DNA of 64,000 nucleotides from Eurosta solidaginis (taxonomy: Eukaryota > Arthropoda > Insecta > Diptera > Tephritidae): NCBI RefSeq assembly GCF_040869045.1, contig NC_090319.1, forward strand, positions 268,724,897 to 268,788,896, written 5' to 3'. The translations under genes were made by a program, and so were the position numbers. This document shows positions 1-10,143 of the stretch, piece by piece. Every line of letters begins with the position of its first letter. Position 1 is the stretch's first letter. The notes under the pieces are model-generated. The model worked only from the letters and a program-made list of their open reading frames with translations, did not search any database and was not told the origin of the DNA.

Positions 1-275
1 ACCCGCAGACGTTGTTCTGCCCTAAATTTGGTCTATCTGCATACATTTCAATATGCTTTTTACGTCTAACTCTTCCCTCGACACTCTACACTTTTTCCTA
101 ATCTTTGTATTCACTCCTCCCTCCGTATTTTTCGCTTCATCTATCTCCATCTTCGTCTCATTCATCTCTTTCTCAGTCTTCTTCTCCTTCTCTCATTTCT
201 CTTCTCTCAAGTTTTTCTCATTCTTCTTCATATCTTATTGCCAGTCCCAGAGGGTGGTATTTATTTTGTTCCAGT

Positions 276-358
276 CCTATTCTGAGTCTCAGTCCCAGTC
301 CCACTCCGAGTCGCAGTCTCAGTCCCAGTCCTAGTCCTAATCAAAGTCCCAGTCCGTC
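276..358. repeat. AGTCCC/AGTCTC-type microsatellite
   Basis: Short run of variants of AGTCCC, AGTCTC and CAGTCC. The same run recurs at about 60338-60405 in the second copy of this Helitron family, so it belongs to the element. Confidence 0.85.
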
Positions 359-569
359 TCTGGTCTACTTTCCGGAAAAAAGCATCGTAAATACTAATAT
401 AGGCAAATTTATATACCAAATTTAAGGCAAATCTAATAGGACGTATGTAAATAGGTATGTGGGTATTATTAATTCATGTCTTTATATCGGCTTCGCATGC
501 ACATTTATCAGTTTTGCCAGGTTGATGCGAATAAATCGATTATCACAATGAAAATTACTTTAAAGCTCT

Positions 570-1405
570 CAGCAACAGCTTTCATTTGATATCCATAATA
601 CACACATATTCTAGGGATATCCGGGTCCATGTTTTGGCCTATATCTCACGACCCTAGTCACCCAGCGGGTTAAAACTTACTCTGTACTAAAGCATACATC
701 AACATCTTCAATTTGATACCCATAATGTAAAAACACATTCTAGGGGTATCCGGGTCCATATTTTGGCCTATATCTCGCGACACTAGTCGCCCAGCGGTGT
801 AAAACTTACTCTGTACTAAAGCATACATCAACATCTTCAATTTGATACCCATAATGTAAAACCACATTCTAGGTGTATCCGGGTCCATCTTTTGGCCTAT
901 ATCTCGAGGCCCTATTCACCCATCGGCATAAAACTTACTCTGTACTAAAGCACACATCAACAGCTTCAATTTGATACCCATAATGTAAAGACACATTCTA
1001 GGTGTATCCGGGTCCATGTTTTGGCCTATATCTCGAGACCCTATTCACCCAGCGGCATAAAACTTACCCTGTACTAAAGCACTCAAAGCTTCAATTTGAT
1101 ACCCATACTGTAAAAACACTATCTAGGCGTTCGCGGGCTCCCTTTTTGGTCTATATCTCGAGACCCTAATCACCCAGGGGTATAAAAATTACCCTCTACT
1201 AAAGCACTCATCAACAGCTTTCATTTGTTATCCATATTCTATAAACACATTCTAGGGGTACCCGAGTCTACGTTTTGGCCTATATCTCGAGACCCTAGTC
1301 ACCCAGGGGTATGAACATTACCCTATACTAAAGGACTCATCAACAGCTTTCATTTGATATCCATATCCTATAAACACATTCTAGTCGTACCCGGGTCCAC
1401 ATTTT
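570..1405. repeat. ~130-bp tandem modules of Helitron family A (left part)
   Basis: About six and a half units. Each holds CTTCAATTTGATACCCATA, CACATTCTAG, CGGGTCCA, TTTTGGCCTATATCTCGAGA and CCCTAGTCACCCAG in order. Neighbouring CATTCTAG landmarks fall at about 609, 739 and 868, a period of 129-130 bp. Units diverge by several per cent. The array is cut at 1405 by the LINE and resumes at 3064. Confidence 0.9.
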
Positions 1406-3063
1406 CATTTCATTTCATTTCTTTATTGAGTCAATGGTAACATACCTTACTGACTAGATTACAGTGTACTTAGAACTAAATTATTAATTTAAATATGACT
1501 TAATGTGATAGATAGTAAGACTCAATGCATGCCTTGAAGAGAGACCTAGACATGGCAAAGTCAAGATCTAGACTCCTAGATAGGTGATTGAATTCTAAAA
1601 ATCCTCTTAGAAGAGGAGCAAAGCTGAAGTAATTAGAACGCTACATTTCAATACGGAATGTATTGTGAAAGCGGAGGGCTCTGTTAGGGACATTGAAAAT
1701 TACCTGACCCAGAAGTTAGGAGCAATCCATAGCATCACATATTATATCAAAAATAAACATTAAGCCTTGAACAGAACGCCTGACTTCAAGTGGCAAGACA
1801 TTTATAAGCATGCATTTCGCATTGTAGGGTGGCATGGGATTATCAAAGTGAAGAGGTTGAAGAGCAAACCGCATGAATTTCCGCTGAACTCGTTCAATTC
1901 TTAAAGAGTGTGAAGAGTATATCGGATTCCCAATGACTGAGGCATATTCTAACTTTGAACGTACTAAGGAATTATACAAAATCTTTCTGGTATACGGGTT
2001 TTTGAAATCCTTCGCATATCGTCGTAAGAAAGCTAAGTTGACATAAGCTTTTGGTGAAAGAAAGTTAACATGATTAGCAAAGGTAAAAGACGAATCAAAA
2101 ATTACGCCAAGATCACGAAACTCATCAACTGAGACAAGCATTAGGTTTGAGATCGAATACACGGACGAAAGGAAATTCATTGACTTAGTAAACGTTATGT
2201 GACAGCATTTACTAAGGTTGTTTTGTGAAGCCCAATCGTTGATAGCATTCAGATCTTCCTGCAGACGTAAAGCATCAGAAATACTGGTGATCTTACGGAA
2301 GAGTTTTAAATCGTCTGCATAAAGTAAATAATTAGAATATTTTAGGCAAGAGCCAACATCATTAATAAAAGTTATGAATAAAATAGGACCAAGGATGCTA
2401 CCTTGTGGTACACCGGAAGTTGCTAAGAATTTGTAGGACTTAGTTTCCTCGATTTCAACAAAATATATCCTATTTTCTAGGTAAGACTTCAGCAACAACA
2501 GAAAACTTGAAAGATAGCCTATGTTTTCAAGCTTCCACAAAAGTAGTTTATGCGAAACTGTGTCAAAGGCCTTGGAAAAATCTGTGTATGTGTCAACTTG
2601 ACATCCATCCTTGAACGCTGAGCACAAAACTGGAAAAAACCGATAGATTTGTGACAGCCGAACGCCCGGCAATAAAACCATGCTGACATGGATCGATTAT
2701 TTTATTGATAGCGAATGATAACTTGTCCTTAACTACCTTTTCAAAAAGTTTGGAACAGGTCGACAATTTAGATATTGGCCTATAATTCTTTACACCATTT
2801 TTATTTCCTGACTTAAAGATTGGGGTGATGGACACTCCCTTCCAGCGATCAATAAAAACTCCGGTCGAAGGAGAAGTATTGAAAATATGGGGCACTGGAA
2901 CACAAACGGAATTACTACACTTTTTAAATAAAGAATAGGACAAACCATCTATATCATTTTTCAATGAGGACTGTAAGGAGGAGATACCCTTAATAATGTC
3001 CATTTCAGATACAGACAGGGACCCAAAGTTTAAAGGCTTTGGTGTATCAAAGGAATATTTAAA
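1406..3063 (-). mobile_element. 5'-truncated non-LTR retrotransposon (LINE) inserted in the Helitron array
   Basis: Encodes a reverse transcriptase on the minus strand. The 3' end is at the left, with an AATAAAG signal and an AAATG-repeat tail (plus-strand CATTT repeats at 1405-1424). The flanking module sequence CCAC/ATTTT/GGCC is broken at ATTTT on both sides (1401-1405 and 3064-3068), a likely short target duplication. Only the reverse-transcriptase half remains and no endonuclease domain is visible, so this is a typical dead-on-arrival copy. Confidence 0.85.
1716..3003 (-). pseudogene. LINE reverse transcriptase, frameshifted fragment
   Basis: Two overlapping minus-strand frames (2593-3003, then 1716-2681) together give one reverse transcriptase. 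The first frame holds the pre-RT region (WKGVSITPIFKSG, NYRPIS, QHGFIAGRSAVTNL). The second holds TDFSKAFDTVSH, then SGVPQGSILGP, then the catalytic YADDLKLF. After these come the thumb and the C-terminal region with RKFMRFAL and a Leu-Pro-Leu motif. A single-base frame change lies at about 2612-2625, just before GCQVD. The motif set fits the CR1/Jockey-like side of the LINEs; I do not assign a clade. The copy cannot make full-length protein because of the shift and the 5' truncation. Confidence 0.88.
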
Positions 3064-3225
3064 ATTTTGGCCTATATCTCGAGACCCTAGTCACCCAGGG
3101 GTATGGAAATTACCCTCTACTAAAGCACTCATCAACAGCTTACATTTAATATCCATATTTTATCAACAAATTCTAGGGGTACCAGGATCTACGTTTTGGC
3201 CTATATCTCGAGCCCCTGTGCGTCA
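3064..3225. repeat. ~130-bp modules of Helitron family A (right part)
   Basis: Continuation of the array after the LINE. It begins mid-module with ATTTTGGCCTATATCTCGAG, exactly where the left part stopped, and runs for about one and a quarter units. It then passes into the unique 5' (minus-strand) part of the Helitron. Confidence 0.88.
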
Positions 3226-3521
3226 GTCCAAACCTCACGAAGGCTGAGACCTTTCCAACAAATGCAAAACCGTGGTAATCGGTTGGTGCGTTCTGGAGTT
3301 ATAGCGTCAGCAAGGAAAACCCGACTTATTTTTTTCAAATTTTGAATTTTTTCTAAAAAAAAAAAAACTCAAGAATGGCTAAACCGATTTGGGATTTCAA
3401 AATCAACTAACCATCACCTCTCCTTGCTGTATCTTTCCTAAAAATTTCATGACAATCTTTCTATCCGTTCTCGAGTTATGGAGTGACAATCAAAATGTAC
3501 ACTTCTTTTTATATATATAGA

Positions 3522-3543
3522 TATTTTTTTTTGTCTTAAACAG
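3522..3543 (+). promoter_or_regulatory. Residual host polypyrimidine tract and 3' splice site
   Basis: The only host intron sequence between the Helitron end and the ZP exon: a T-run of about ten, TGTCTTAAA and CAG. The acceptor fits because the open ZP frame begins directly after CAG, with one base completing a split codon. Any branch point more than 22 nt upstream must lie in Helitron DNA. Confidence 0.7.
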
Positions 3544-4483
3544 ATGCCACTCTTACGATTATGGTGACACTGGCGATATGGTTTGCCGTCTATCACATCA
3601 CAGTCGCATCACACTCACCGACGTACAAGATCCCTACTTGGAAGTATCCGAAGCAACAACCTATGAATTGTTATCTTGTTACAATGTGACCATAGAATGT
3701 AGTGCCCACGATATGATTGCACGTATACGCACATCAAAACTTTTCGATGGCAAAGTTTATGCTAAAGGTTCACCAAAATCTTGTGCTTATGATGTGAAAA
3801 ACTGACTCGATTTTGAGTTACGTATGGGTTATCAAAATCTCGAATGCAATATACCAATCAATCAAAGCATTACAGGACGTTATACAAATGATGTCATAAT
3901 ACAACATCATGACACAATAGTCACCTCATCCAACTTAGGTTTAGCTGTAACATGTCATTATGATTTGGCTAATAAATCACTTAGCAATCAAGTGCTACTA
4001 GATGATAAAGATGATTTCGAGGAACCCGCATTAAGTGAAGAAGTAATTGTTGATTCACCAAATGTTCTAATGAAAATCACAATACGTGATGGCATCGATG
4101 TAAAGCGTACCGCTGAAGTTGGTGATCCTTTAGCGCTAAAATTCGAAATTCTTGATGCACAAAGCCCTTACGAGATATTTATTCGTGAACTTGTAGCTAT
4201 GGATGGTGCAGATAATGCGGAGATTACACTAATCGATTCGAGAGGTTGTCCAACCGATGAAATTATTATGGGACCATTGTGAAAAGTTCTCTATCTGGTA
4301 AAATTTTATTAGCTCATTTTGATGCTTTTAAATTTCTCACATCTGAGTTGGTACAATTTCGTGCACTTGTAACACCCTGTATGCCGACATGCGTGCTGGT
4401 GCAATGTGAGCAAGCGGATATTGGTGGTGATGGGAAGTCCGTGATTTCGTATGGTAGAAGGAGGCGTTCTTTAAATGGAACGG
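3544..4483 (+). CDS. ZP-domain membrane protein, internal exon with ZP domain (disrupted frame)
   Basis: Extracellular part of a zona-pellucida-domain protein of the apical cuticle/matrix type, nearest in my reading to the insect group that includes Drosophila neyo, nyobe, trynity and morpheyus. I cannot say which. The first ~25 codons (CHSYDYG..VCRLSHHSR) look like the end of a PAN/apple module. The ZP domain follows with its Cys pattern (LLSCYNVTIEC, SCAYDV, LECNI, VTCHYDL, RGCPTD, TPCMPTC, QCEQ), then a furin-type RRRR at about 4459. The donor is AACGG/GTAAGT. Two lesions are present. One is TGA at 3803-3805, where relatives read Ser (KN-stop-LDFELRMGY). The other is a one-base loss near 4280 moving the reading to the next frame (GPL, then KSSLSGKILLAHFDAFKF). 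Upstream exons with the signal peptide lie outside the window. Confidence 0.85.
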
Positions 4484-4524
4484 GTAAGTATAAAAGAAAT
4501 TTATAAATCGTTTTTATTTTAGAA

Positions 4525-4801
4525 TATTTTATGTTTTGTTGTATTAAGAATAAACCAAACGTTATTTTACTTCGATGTCGTTACAGTTTCATTTTTGCCT
4601 TGGTTTCGTTCCGCTTTTACCTTTATTCTTCAAGATACATTATCCTTTGTTTCAGTTTCTTGGGAAATTTTATTTCGTCTCTTAAATCGTACATTTTGTT
4701 TCAACTTCGTCCTAGTTTTAGTATTGTTATTAAAAATATTCATTTGGCTTCTGTTTTGTTCTGGTTCCGATTTCGTTCCTTGAAATGAATATATCACTTC
4801 G
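4525..4801. repeat. Degenerate TTTCGTTT-rich simple sequence, left block
   Basis: Loose repetition of phrases such as GTTTCGTT, TTCTTCAAGA and TTTTAGTATTG, rich in T with scattered CG. It resembles the block at 6440-6960; the DINE-1-like element between them probably split one tract. Confidence 0.5.
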
Positions 4802-6437
4802 TTATACTCAGCTGAGTAGAGCTCACAGACTGTATAAATTTTGTTCGCATAACGGTACCCCGTAACGGCATAAACTAATCGAGATAGATATAGACTTCTA
4901 TATATCATCTGGGCGAAAAAAGAAATTAATTTAGCCATGTCCGTCCGTCGTTCTGTCCGTAAACACGATAACTTGAGTAAATTTTGAGGTATATTAATGA
5001 AATTTGGTATGTAAGATCCTGGGCACTTATCCGAGATCGCTGTTTAAAATGAACGAAATCGGACTACAACCACGCCAACTTTTTCGGTATCGAAAATTTC
5101 GAAAAACCGAAAAAATACGAAAATTACCAAAGACGGCTAAATCGATGAAACTTGGTAGGTGGGCTCACCATATGACGCAGAATAGAAAATTGGTAAAATT
5201 TTGGAAAATGGGCGTGGCACCGCCCACTTTTAAAAGGAGGTAATTTAAAAGTTTTGCAAGTTGTAATTTGGCAGTCCTCGAAGATATCATGATGACATTT
5301 GGCAGGAGCGTTATTCCTATTTCTATATGTGTTCTGAATAAAACTTAGCAAAATCGGATAACGACCCCTTTAAAAAAAACTTTTAAATTCAAATTTTAAC
5401 AAAAAATTTAATATCTTTACAGTATATAAGTAAATTATGTCAACATTCAACTCCAGTAATGATATGTGCAACAAAATACAAAAATAAAAGAAAATGGCAA
5501 AATGGGCGTGGCTCAGCCCATTTTCATTTAATTTGTCTAGGATACTTTTAATGCCATAAGTCTAATAAAAATTTACCAATTCTTGTGAATTTGGTAAGGG
5601 CATAGCTCCAATGACGATAACTGTTTCTGTGACACAGTTGACCGTCTGTCCTCCCGCTCGGCCGTTAACACGATAGCTTGAAAAACATTCGATATGTCTT
5701 TACTAAACTTAGGTCACGTACTTATCTGAACTCCCTTTATCTTGGTAATAAAAATGGGCGAAATCCGACTATGACCACGCCCACTTTTTCGATATCGAAA
5801 ATTTCGAAAAATGGAAAAGATTTCATAATTCTATACCAAATACTAAAAATGGAATGAAGCATGGTGATTGGATTGGTTTTTTGACGCAAAATATAACCGT
5901 AGAAACAACTTAGTAATATGAGTGTGACACCTACCATATTAAGCAGAAGAAAATGAAAAAGTTCTGCAGGGCGAAATCAAAAGCCCTTGGAATCATGGCA
6001 GGAATACTCTTCGTGGTACTACATATAAAAGTAAATTAGCTGTATCCGACAGATGATGTTCTGGGTAACCCTTTGGTCGATATCTCGAAAACGCCTTCAC
6101 ATGTACAACTAAGGGCCATATACCCATATCGACAAACACATTATAGAATCACCCACCTATAGAACTAAGGCCCACTCCCTTTTAAAATACTCATTACATT
6201 AACACCTTTCATTTGATTCCCATATCGTACAAGCACATTCAAGAGTCACCCCTGGTCCACCTTTATGGCGATATCCATAAATGGCGTCCACCTATAGAAC
6301 TATGGCTCACTCCCTTTTAAAATACTCTTTAATACCTTCTATTTGATACCCATGTCATACAAACACATTCCATTGTTACCCTAGGTTCATTTTCTCACAT
6401 GGTGATTTTCCCATATTTTGTCTCTAAAGCTCTCAGC
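4802..6437 (+). mobile_element. DINE-1/INE-1-like (Helentron-associated) element, family B copy 1
   Basis: Starts with TATACTCAGCTGAG, the 5' sub-terminal inverted repeat of this family, then AGAGCTCACAGA, TAATCGAGATAGATATAGA, CCATGTCCGTCCGTCG and ACACGATAACTTGAGTAAAT. The body repeats CACGCCCACTTTTTCG with GATATCGAAAATTTCGAAAA. A short run of about three ~130-bp modules lies at 6040-6420. It stops at GCTCTCAGC, so the 3' sub-terminal repeat and hairpin are missing. No coding capacity. The family name rests on the layout of Drosophila DINE-1/HINE elements and on the CCATGTCCGTCCGTC run. Confidence 0.7.
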
Positions 6438-6439
6438 TT

Positions 6440-6960
6440 TACCTACTTCTTCAAATGAATATCTAGTTTCGATTTATTTCAGTTAAAGTTACTTCCTCAA
6501 AAGGAAATTTGATTTCATACTCCTTTTACATCTAATTTCATTCATTAAAATATTTGCTGCGTTTAGGTTTTGGTTTCGTTTTTCAAAGAGTATATTTTAT
6601 ATATGTTTCATTGTATTCTAACTCAAGTTCTAGTTTCGTTTTTAAAAATTACCATTTGGTTTCAGTTTCTTTCCTATCTATGTTCCCGTCTTCAAAATGT
6701 ATGTTTCATTTTGTTCTTGGCAAGTTATATTTCAATTTTACTACTGTTCTTCAAAATGTATATTTAGTTTCGGTTTCTGTTTAATCTCGGTTTCATTCCA
6801 GTTCTAGTTAAGGCATTTAAAATCTATTTTTGATTTCCATTTCGTTTAGGTTTAGTTTTTGTTCTTCAAAATTATTTTTCTTTCATTCTCCTCTTATCCT
6901 TAGCTTCGTCCGATGTAAGACTTCATCGTATAGTATCTATTATGTTCCGATTATCATTTC
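6440..6960. repeat. Degenerate TTTCGTTT-rich simple sequence, right block
   Basis: Repeated phrases GTTTCGTTTTT, TTCTTCAAAATG, TATATTTAGTTTCGG and TTCCAGTTCTAGTT at irregular spacing of about 40-70 bp. Open frames through it are low-complexity Phe/Ser/Leu strings and are not genes. Confidence 0.55.
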
Positions 6961-7019
6961 GATCCGTTAATAAGTTTTCACTGTGTTCCGCACAAGAGTC
7001 TTCTCTACCAAAGTTAGTG

Positions 7020-7265
7020 ACTTAAATGGTGCCCCAGTGGGTTATAGTGCTTAAAAAATATACGCACGCGAGGAATACCTGTTGTACGAGGTGACTAAAA
7101 TACCCAAAGGACTCAAGTGATTGTGTAGCGGGATGGTCGGGATTGTACCTTGATGGTGGTGGGAACCGAAACGAACCGCATCTGTTACGTTTAAGGACAA
7201 CCAACATCGGTAACACCCCCCAAAACCTTTGAGGAGTGTCGTAATCGCTACAACAACAACAACGT
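7020..7265 (+). mobile_element. Non-LTR retrotransposon/SINE 3' fragment with (CAA)n tail
   Basis: Contains GAGGAATACCTGTTGTACGA, GACTAAAATACCC, CGGTAACACCCCCCAAAACC and TTTGAGGAGTGTCGTAATCG, then ACAACAACAACAACG. The phrase ATACCTGT.GTA..AGGCGAC recurs at the start of the 21959-23635 insertion. TAACACCCCCCAAAACCTT recurs at 37362, and with one change at 42363, so these are dispersed pieces of one retroelement family. No reverse transcriptase is visible here. Confidence 0.55.
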
Positions 7266-7693
7266 AACAGCTCTTGGAGCAAAATTTAAACAGAATGGAT
7301 AATAATTTGAGCAGAGTATGATGAGGTCCAAGATTTAACTGCCTTTAGGACTTCCTTTTTTTAGGTGTGCTTTAGCCTCCCCGGCTTAGGTGTTCGCAGT
7401 TCTCAAGACCATCAACAATGTAATGGTTGGGCAGGTCCTTAAACGTCCGCAGCGCCTATGACGACTAAGTCTTCTGTTCTATTCTAGGTAAAAGAAGCAG
7501 CTTGGAGTCTCCTAGGAATGAAATCGCAGTACACTTGCCTAAGGTCGAATCTGTATCGGCGTTCTTGGTCTTAAAGTTGATTCTATCACATCGTTCTTAG
7601 GTCGGCGATGCAACGAAGTTTAAGAACAACTGTTTTAAGGGAAATTTTAAGTTTGTTAACTTTGTAATATCTCTCTACTTTTCTTTCTTATAG

Positions 7694-7974
7694 AAACAAT
7701 ACAAGGAACAGTTGAAAACATCAATCACCAGCATAAGTTAAGCTTGAACCAAAAACGGCATCTACTTTTACGCAGCAGGCGTGCAACAACAACAACTCAA
7801 CCAAGTCAAGAAGATATGCTCTTGATGCAATCAATTAAGATCACTGACAAATTTAGTTTCAATAAGCAACAACAACAAAACAACAAGTTAAATCAATCAT
7901 AAATGAAGCGAGCAAGAAAAAGGCGCTAATTAGCAAAGATGGAGTGGAGCAAGGACATTGCGTTAATGCAATAG
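7694..7974 (+). CDS. ZP-domain membrane protein, juxtamembrane exon (frameshifted)
   Basis: The exon follows TTTCTTATAG, ends ATAG/GTATGT and keeps phase with both neighbours. It encodes the stretch between the furin site and the membrane helix: TIQGTVENINHQHKLSL, RSRRATTTTQPSQ, then LLMQSIKITDKFSF, which is typical of the family, then a Gln/Asn run. Read straight on, the frame hits TAA at 7900-7902. Moving one base into the next frame within the CAACAACAACAAAACAACAA run (7863-7901) reads INEASKKKALISKDGVEQGH and joins the next exon without a stop. As with the first shift, one base appears to be missing, here beside an A-run. Confidence 0.75.
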
Positions 7975-8948
7975 GTATGTAGTGCTTAGAACATGCATGT
8001 TGACTTATAAGTATGAACAAGGCGATTTGTCATCTAGGGATAATTACAGCAGCGAACAGAAAAATAGTAACAGCAATTTATAAAAAAAATTGCTAATTAT
8101 TTTTATTTTTTTTTATTGTCGATATTTAAAAAACAAAAAAATCAATGAATTTTGTAACAGAAACTATGCAAAATAATTTCAGAAACCTTTCCGAAAAATT
8201 AAAAAAAAATGCGAAAAAAATGTTACAATAATTTCGAACACGGTTGCGTAGTTTCAATTACAAAATTCATTAAAGTTTTTCGTATGTTTATTTAATGGTG
8301 TGTTCAGTTTATACTTATATTTAAGAATTCATGAGCTTAACACCGGCTTATAATAATTGAATTTCAATTATTATGTTTTTCTAAGAGAAACTGAAAAGAA
8401 TGAAACATTTACTGGCATATTGCTATGGAACCATTTCGAAAACCGCCAACGTAATCATCATCAGGCAGTTTTGTAATGTTATCAAAGGTTTCACCGGGAT
8501 TCGAAACCGTGAATCACATGGTGACACTGCAGTAGCCTTTAACCACTAGGCCATCCTGCTGACACCATTAAACAAACATACATAAATATGTACAACTGAG
8601 CCTGAGTTTACAAAGCTTCTCATTCGCAACGAAGAAGAACTTTACAAAAACAAATCTACATGGCACACAAATTAATATAGAGACAAAATGTCTCAATTGT
8701 GTTGTTAGTGTAGAAATTAGAAAAACTGAATTAAGCAAGAAAACAAATACCAGCAGGATGGCCTAGTGGTGTAAAACACCATGAGGCTTTGACTGGCATT
8801 CCTTCACCCTCTAATTCTCTAATTTACCCCATATAAATTCTAATAGGCCATATGATTCCTCTCATTTTCTGCAGTGAGAAAAACTTCTAATTTTTAACAA
8901 TTTTTGTCATGTCCTGTTAATCTTATACATTTTTATTGCTTCTTCTAG
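7975..8948 (+). other. Intron of the ZP gene (1.0 kb) with tRNA-like repeat
   Basis: Bounded by GTATGT at 7975 and TTGCTTCTTCTAG ending at 8948. Mostly AT-rich. It holds a tRNA-like repeat (8487-8566) between inverted copies of TTTAATGGTGT and a second short copy of the tRNA-like head at about 8752-8790. Nothing else recognised. Confidence 0.75.
8280..8588 (-). mobile_element. tRNA-derived SINE-like element with flanking inverted repeats
   Basis: On the minus strand, 8566-8487 reads like a tRNA: acceptor 5' side GGTGTCA pairs 6 of 7 with 3' TGAAACC. The A box is TGGCCTAGTGG and the B box GGTTTCGAATCC. The flanks are inverted: TATGTTTATTTAATGGTGTG (about 8284-8303) and CACCATTAAACAAACATACA (8564-8583). 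A partial copy of the head, CAGCAGGATGGCCTAGTGGT, lies at about 8754-8773. The A and B boxes would suit RNA polymerase III, but mismatches and the extra inverted repeats argue against a working tRNA gene. Confidence 0.6.
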
Positions 8949-9193
8949 GTCTAATATTAGCAATCACCAGCTTTTTGTTGGCTCAGTTAGCTGTTATGGC
9001 AGTTTGGTCGTACTTGTATCAGCGACGACAGCAAAGTTCTTATTTTAGCGAAAATTTAGCCAGTGAATCCGCATATTCTTTACAGAATCCCAGCACAAAA
9101 ACAGAATCATCATTAGTAACTAAAGTAGCGACAACATCGCGAACAAAAATTTATGAGAGAACTTTCGAGGCTTGCCATGGACGGAATTTTTGA
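8949..9193 (+). CDS. ZP-domain membrane protein, last exon (transmembrane helix and tail)
   Basis: Begins in phase after CTTCTTCTAG. Joined to the previous exon it reads NAIG/LILAITSFLLAQLAV, one hydrophobic helix of about 20 residues ending in WSYLYQRR, positive residues that fit a type I topology with the tail inside. The cytosolic tail is about 55 residues, Ser/Thr-rich, ending ACHGRNF before TGA at 9191-9193. Correcting the two lost bases makes the three exons total 1,467 coding nt after the split codon, an exact multiple of three. That supports the exon model. AATAAATGACG near 9241 and AATAAATGAC near 9437 are candidate poly(A) contexts. Confidence 0.85.
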
Positions 9194-9789
9194 AATGAGA
9201 TTATTTGTATTTAGGAAAAATCTAACTTAGAAACATTTTAATAAATGACGACAAACGATCGGTGTTATTATAGCAATAAGACAAAAAATAAAAAAACCAA
9301 TACACTCGTGCCGCTAGAACGAAAGATCGATATGTAAGCAAGAGTTAAAGAGGTATTACGTTATTTTGAAAATTTAATTGTGTAAAATTACAAATTACAA
9401 GACTGTAACTGTTAACTGTACTAATAAGGATAAAAAATAAATGACTTATAATGAGCTATGATATGAGTCTTATTTATCATATGTTACCTTTGAATATACG
9501 AAAAGGTATAAATAAATATTTATGTTTGCGAAACTTTATAAAAACTTGGTTATATTTCCAATGAGAGGGGCTCCACGGACAAACGCAAACCTCATAGGAA
9601 AAGTTCTACTTTTAAAGTTTGAAAAAGCCTAAATTTGAAATAACTCATCGCTTAAACGATTTCATACTGAATAGAACAAGAAGCCTATGGCCTCAACATA
9701 ATTTCAAATCAAAAGTAAAGAGTAAACTTACGGTTGTGAGTCTAGAAATTTCCCTTGTGGACAAGACAAGTGCAATATCTTCAGCAACC
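9194..9789 (+). other. Probable 3' UTR and downstream spacer
   Basis: AT-rich. It contains several AATAAA-like words (9240, 9437, about 9512) that could end the ZP transcript. No gene, and no repeat I can name. Confidence 0.4.
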
Positions 9790-10143
9790 GGCGGCCGTCG
9801 TGGTGTGATGGTAGCGTGCTCCGCTTACCACACCGCAGATCCTGGATTGACGCCCCGGGCAAAGCAACATCAAAATTTTAGAAACAAGGTTTTTCAATTA
9901 TTAGAACATTTTTGTAAGCGGGGTCGCCCCTCGGCAGTGTTTGGGAAGCACTCCGAGTGTATTTCTGCCATGGAAGGCTCCCAGTGAGAACGCATCTACC
10001 TTGCAGATATCGTTAGGGGTCGGCATAAAACAAGTAGGTCCTGTCCCGCCAATTTGTAGGAAAAATTAAAAGTAGCACGAAGCAAATTGAAAGAAAAGCT
10101 CGGCCTAAAATCTCTTCGGAAGTTATCGCGCCTTACATTTTTA
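9790..10143 (+). mobile_element. tRNA-headed SINE
   Basis: The head reads GCGGCCGTCGTGGTGTGATG then GTAGCGTGCTCCGC..ACCAC, with A-box-like TGGTGTGATGG and a degraded B-box GGATTGACGCCCC near 9844. The body continues with GCAAAGCAACATCAAAATTT, GGGGTCGCCCCTCGGCAGTG and CTGTCCCGCCAATTTGTAGG. It ends in AAGCTCGGCCTAAAATCTCT and a T-rich end. A second degraded body lies at 44520-44700. I recall this as a common SINE layout in tephritid flies; the name is not certain. The open frame across it is not a gene. Confidence 0.75.

Larger units (their letters stand above)
1..3521 (-). mobile_element. Non-autonomous Helitron (family A), 3' tip cut by window edge
   Basis: Read on the minus strand, the element starts with TC followed by a TATATATA run (plus-strand GA at 3520-3521, then host T). 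It finishes at position 1 with a hairpin (plus strand CAGA..TCTG at about 6-19). The closing CTAG would lie just outside the window. This is the terminal layout of canonical Helitrons: 5' TC, 3' hairpin, CTAG, insertion between A and T. A second copy at 60091 does show the CTAG. The body holds a Ser/Phe-coding-looking pyrimidine tract, an AGTCCC-type microsatellite and ~130-bp tandem modules, and is split by a LINE at 1406-3063. No transposase is present, so mobility would depend on a protein supplied from elsewhere, such as the relative at 48697-57287. Confidence 0.75.
4484..7693 (+). other. Intron of the ZP gene (3.2 kb)
   Basis: Bounded by GTAAGT at 4484 and TTTCTTATAG ending at 7693. The flanking exon phases agree: one base before, two after. 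It contains degenerate TTTCGTTT-type sequence (about 4525-4800 and 6440-6960), a DINE-1-like element between those blocks (4802-6437), a non-LTR 3' tail (about 7020-7265) and about 400 bp in which I recognise nothing. Confidence 0.75.

Noticed and set aside
53..425. Two overlapping Ser/Phe-rich frames at the window start
   Set aside because: They translate a pyrimidine tract and the AGTCCC-type microsatellite of a Helitron, with no domain.
9790..9865. Possible tRNA gene
   Set aside because: The B box is degraded and the sequence continues into a SINE body, so it is a SINE head.
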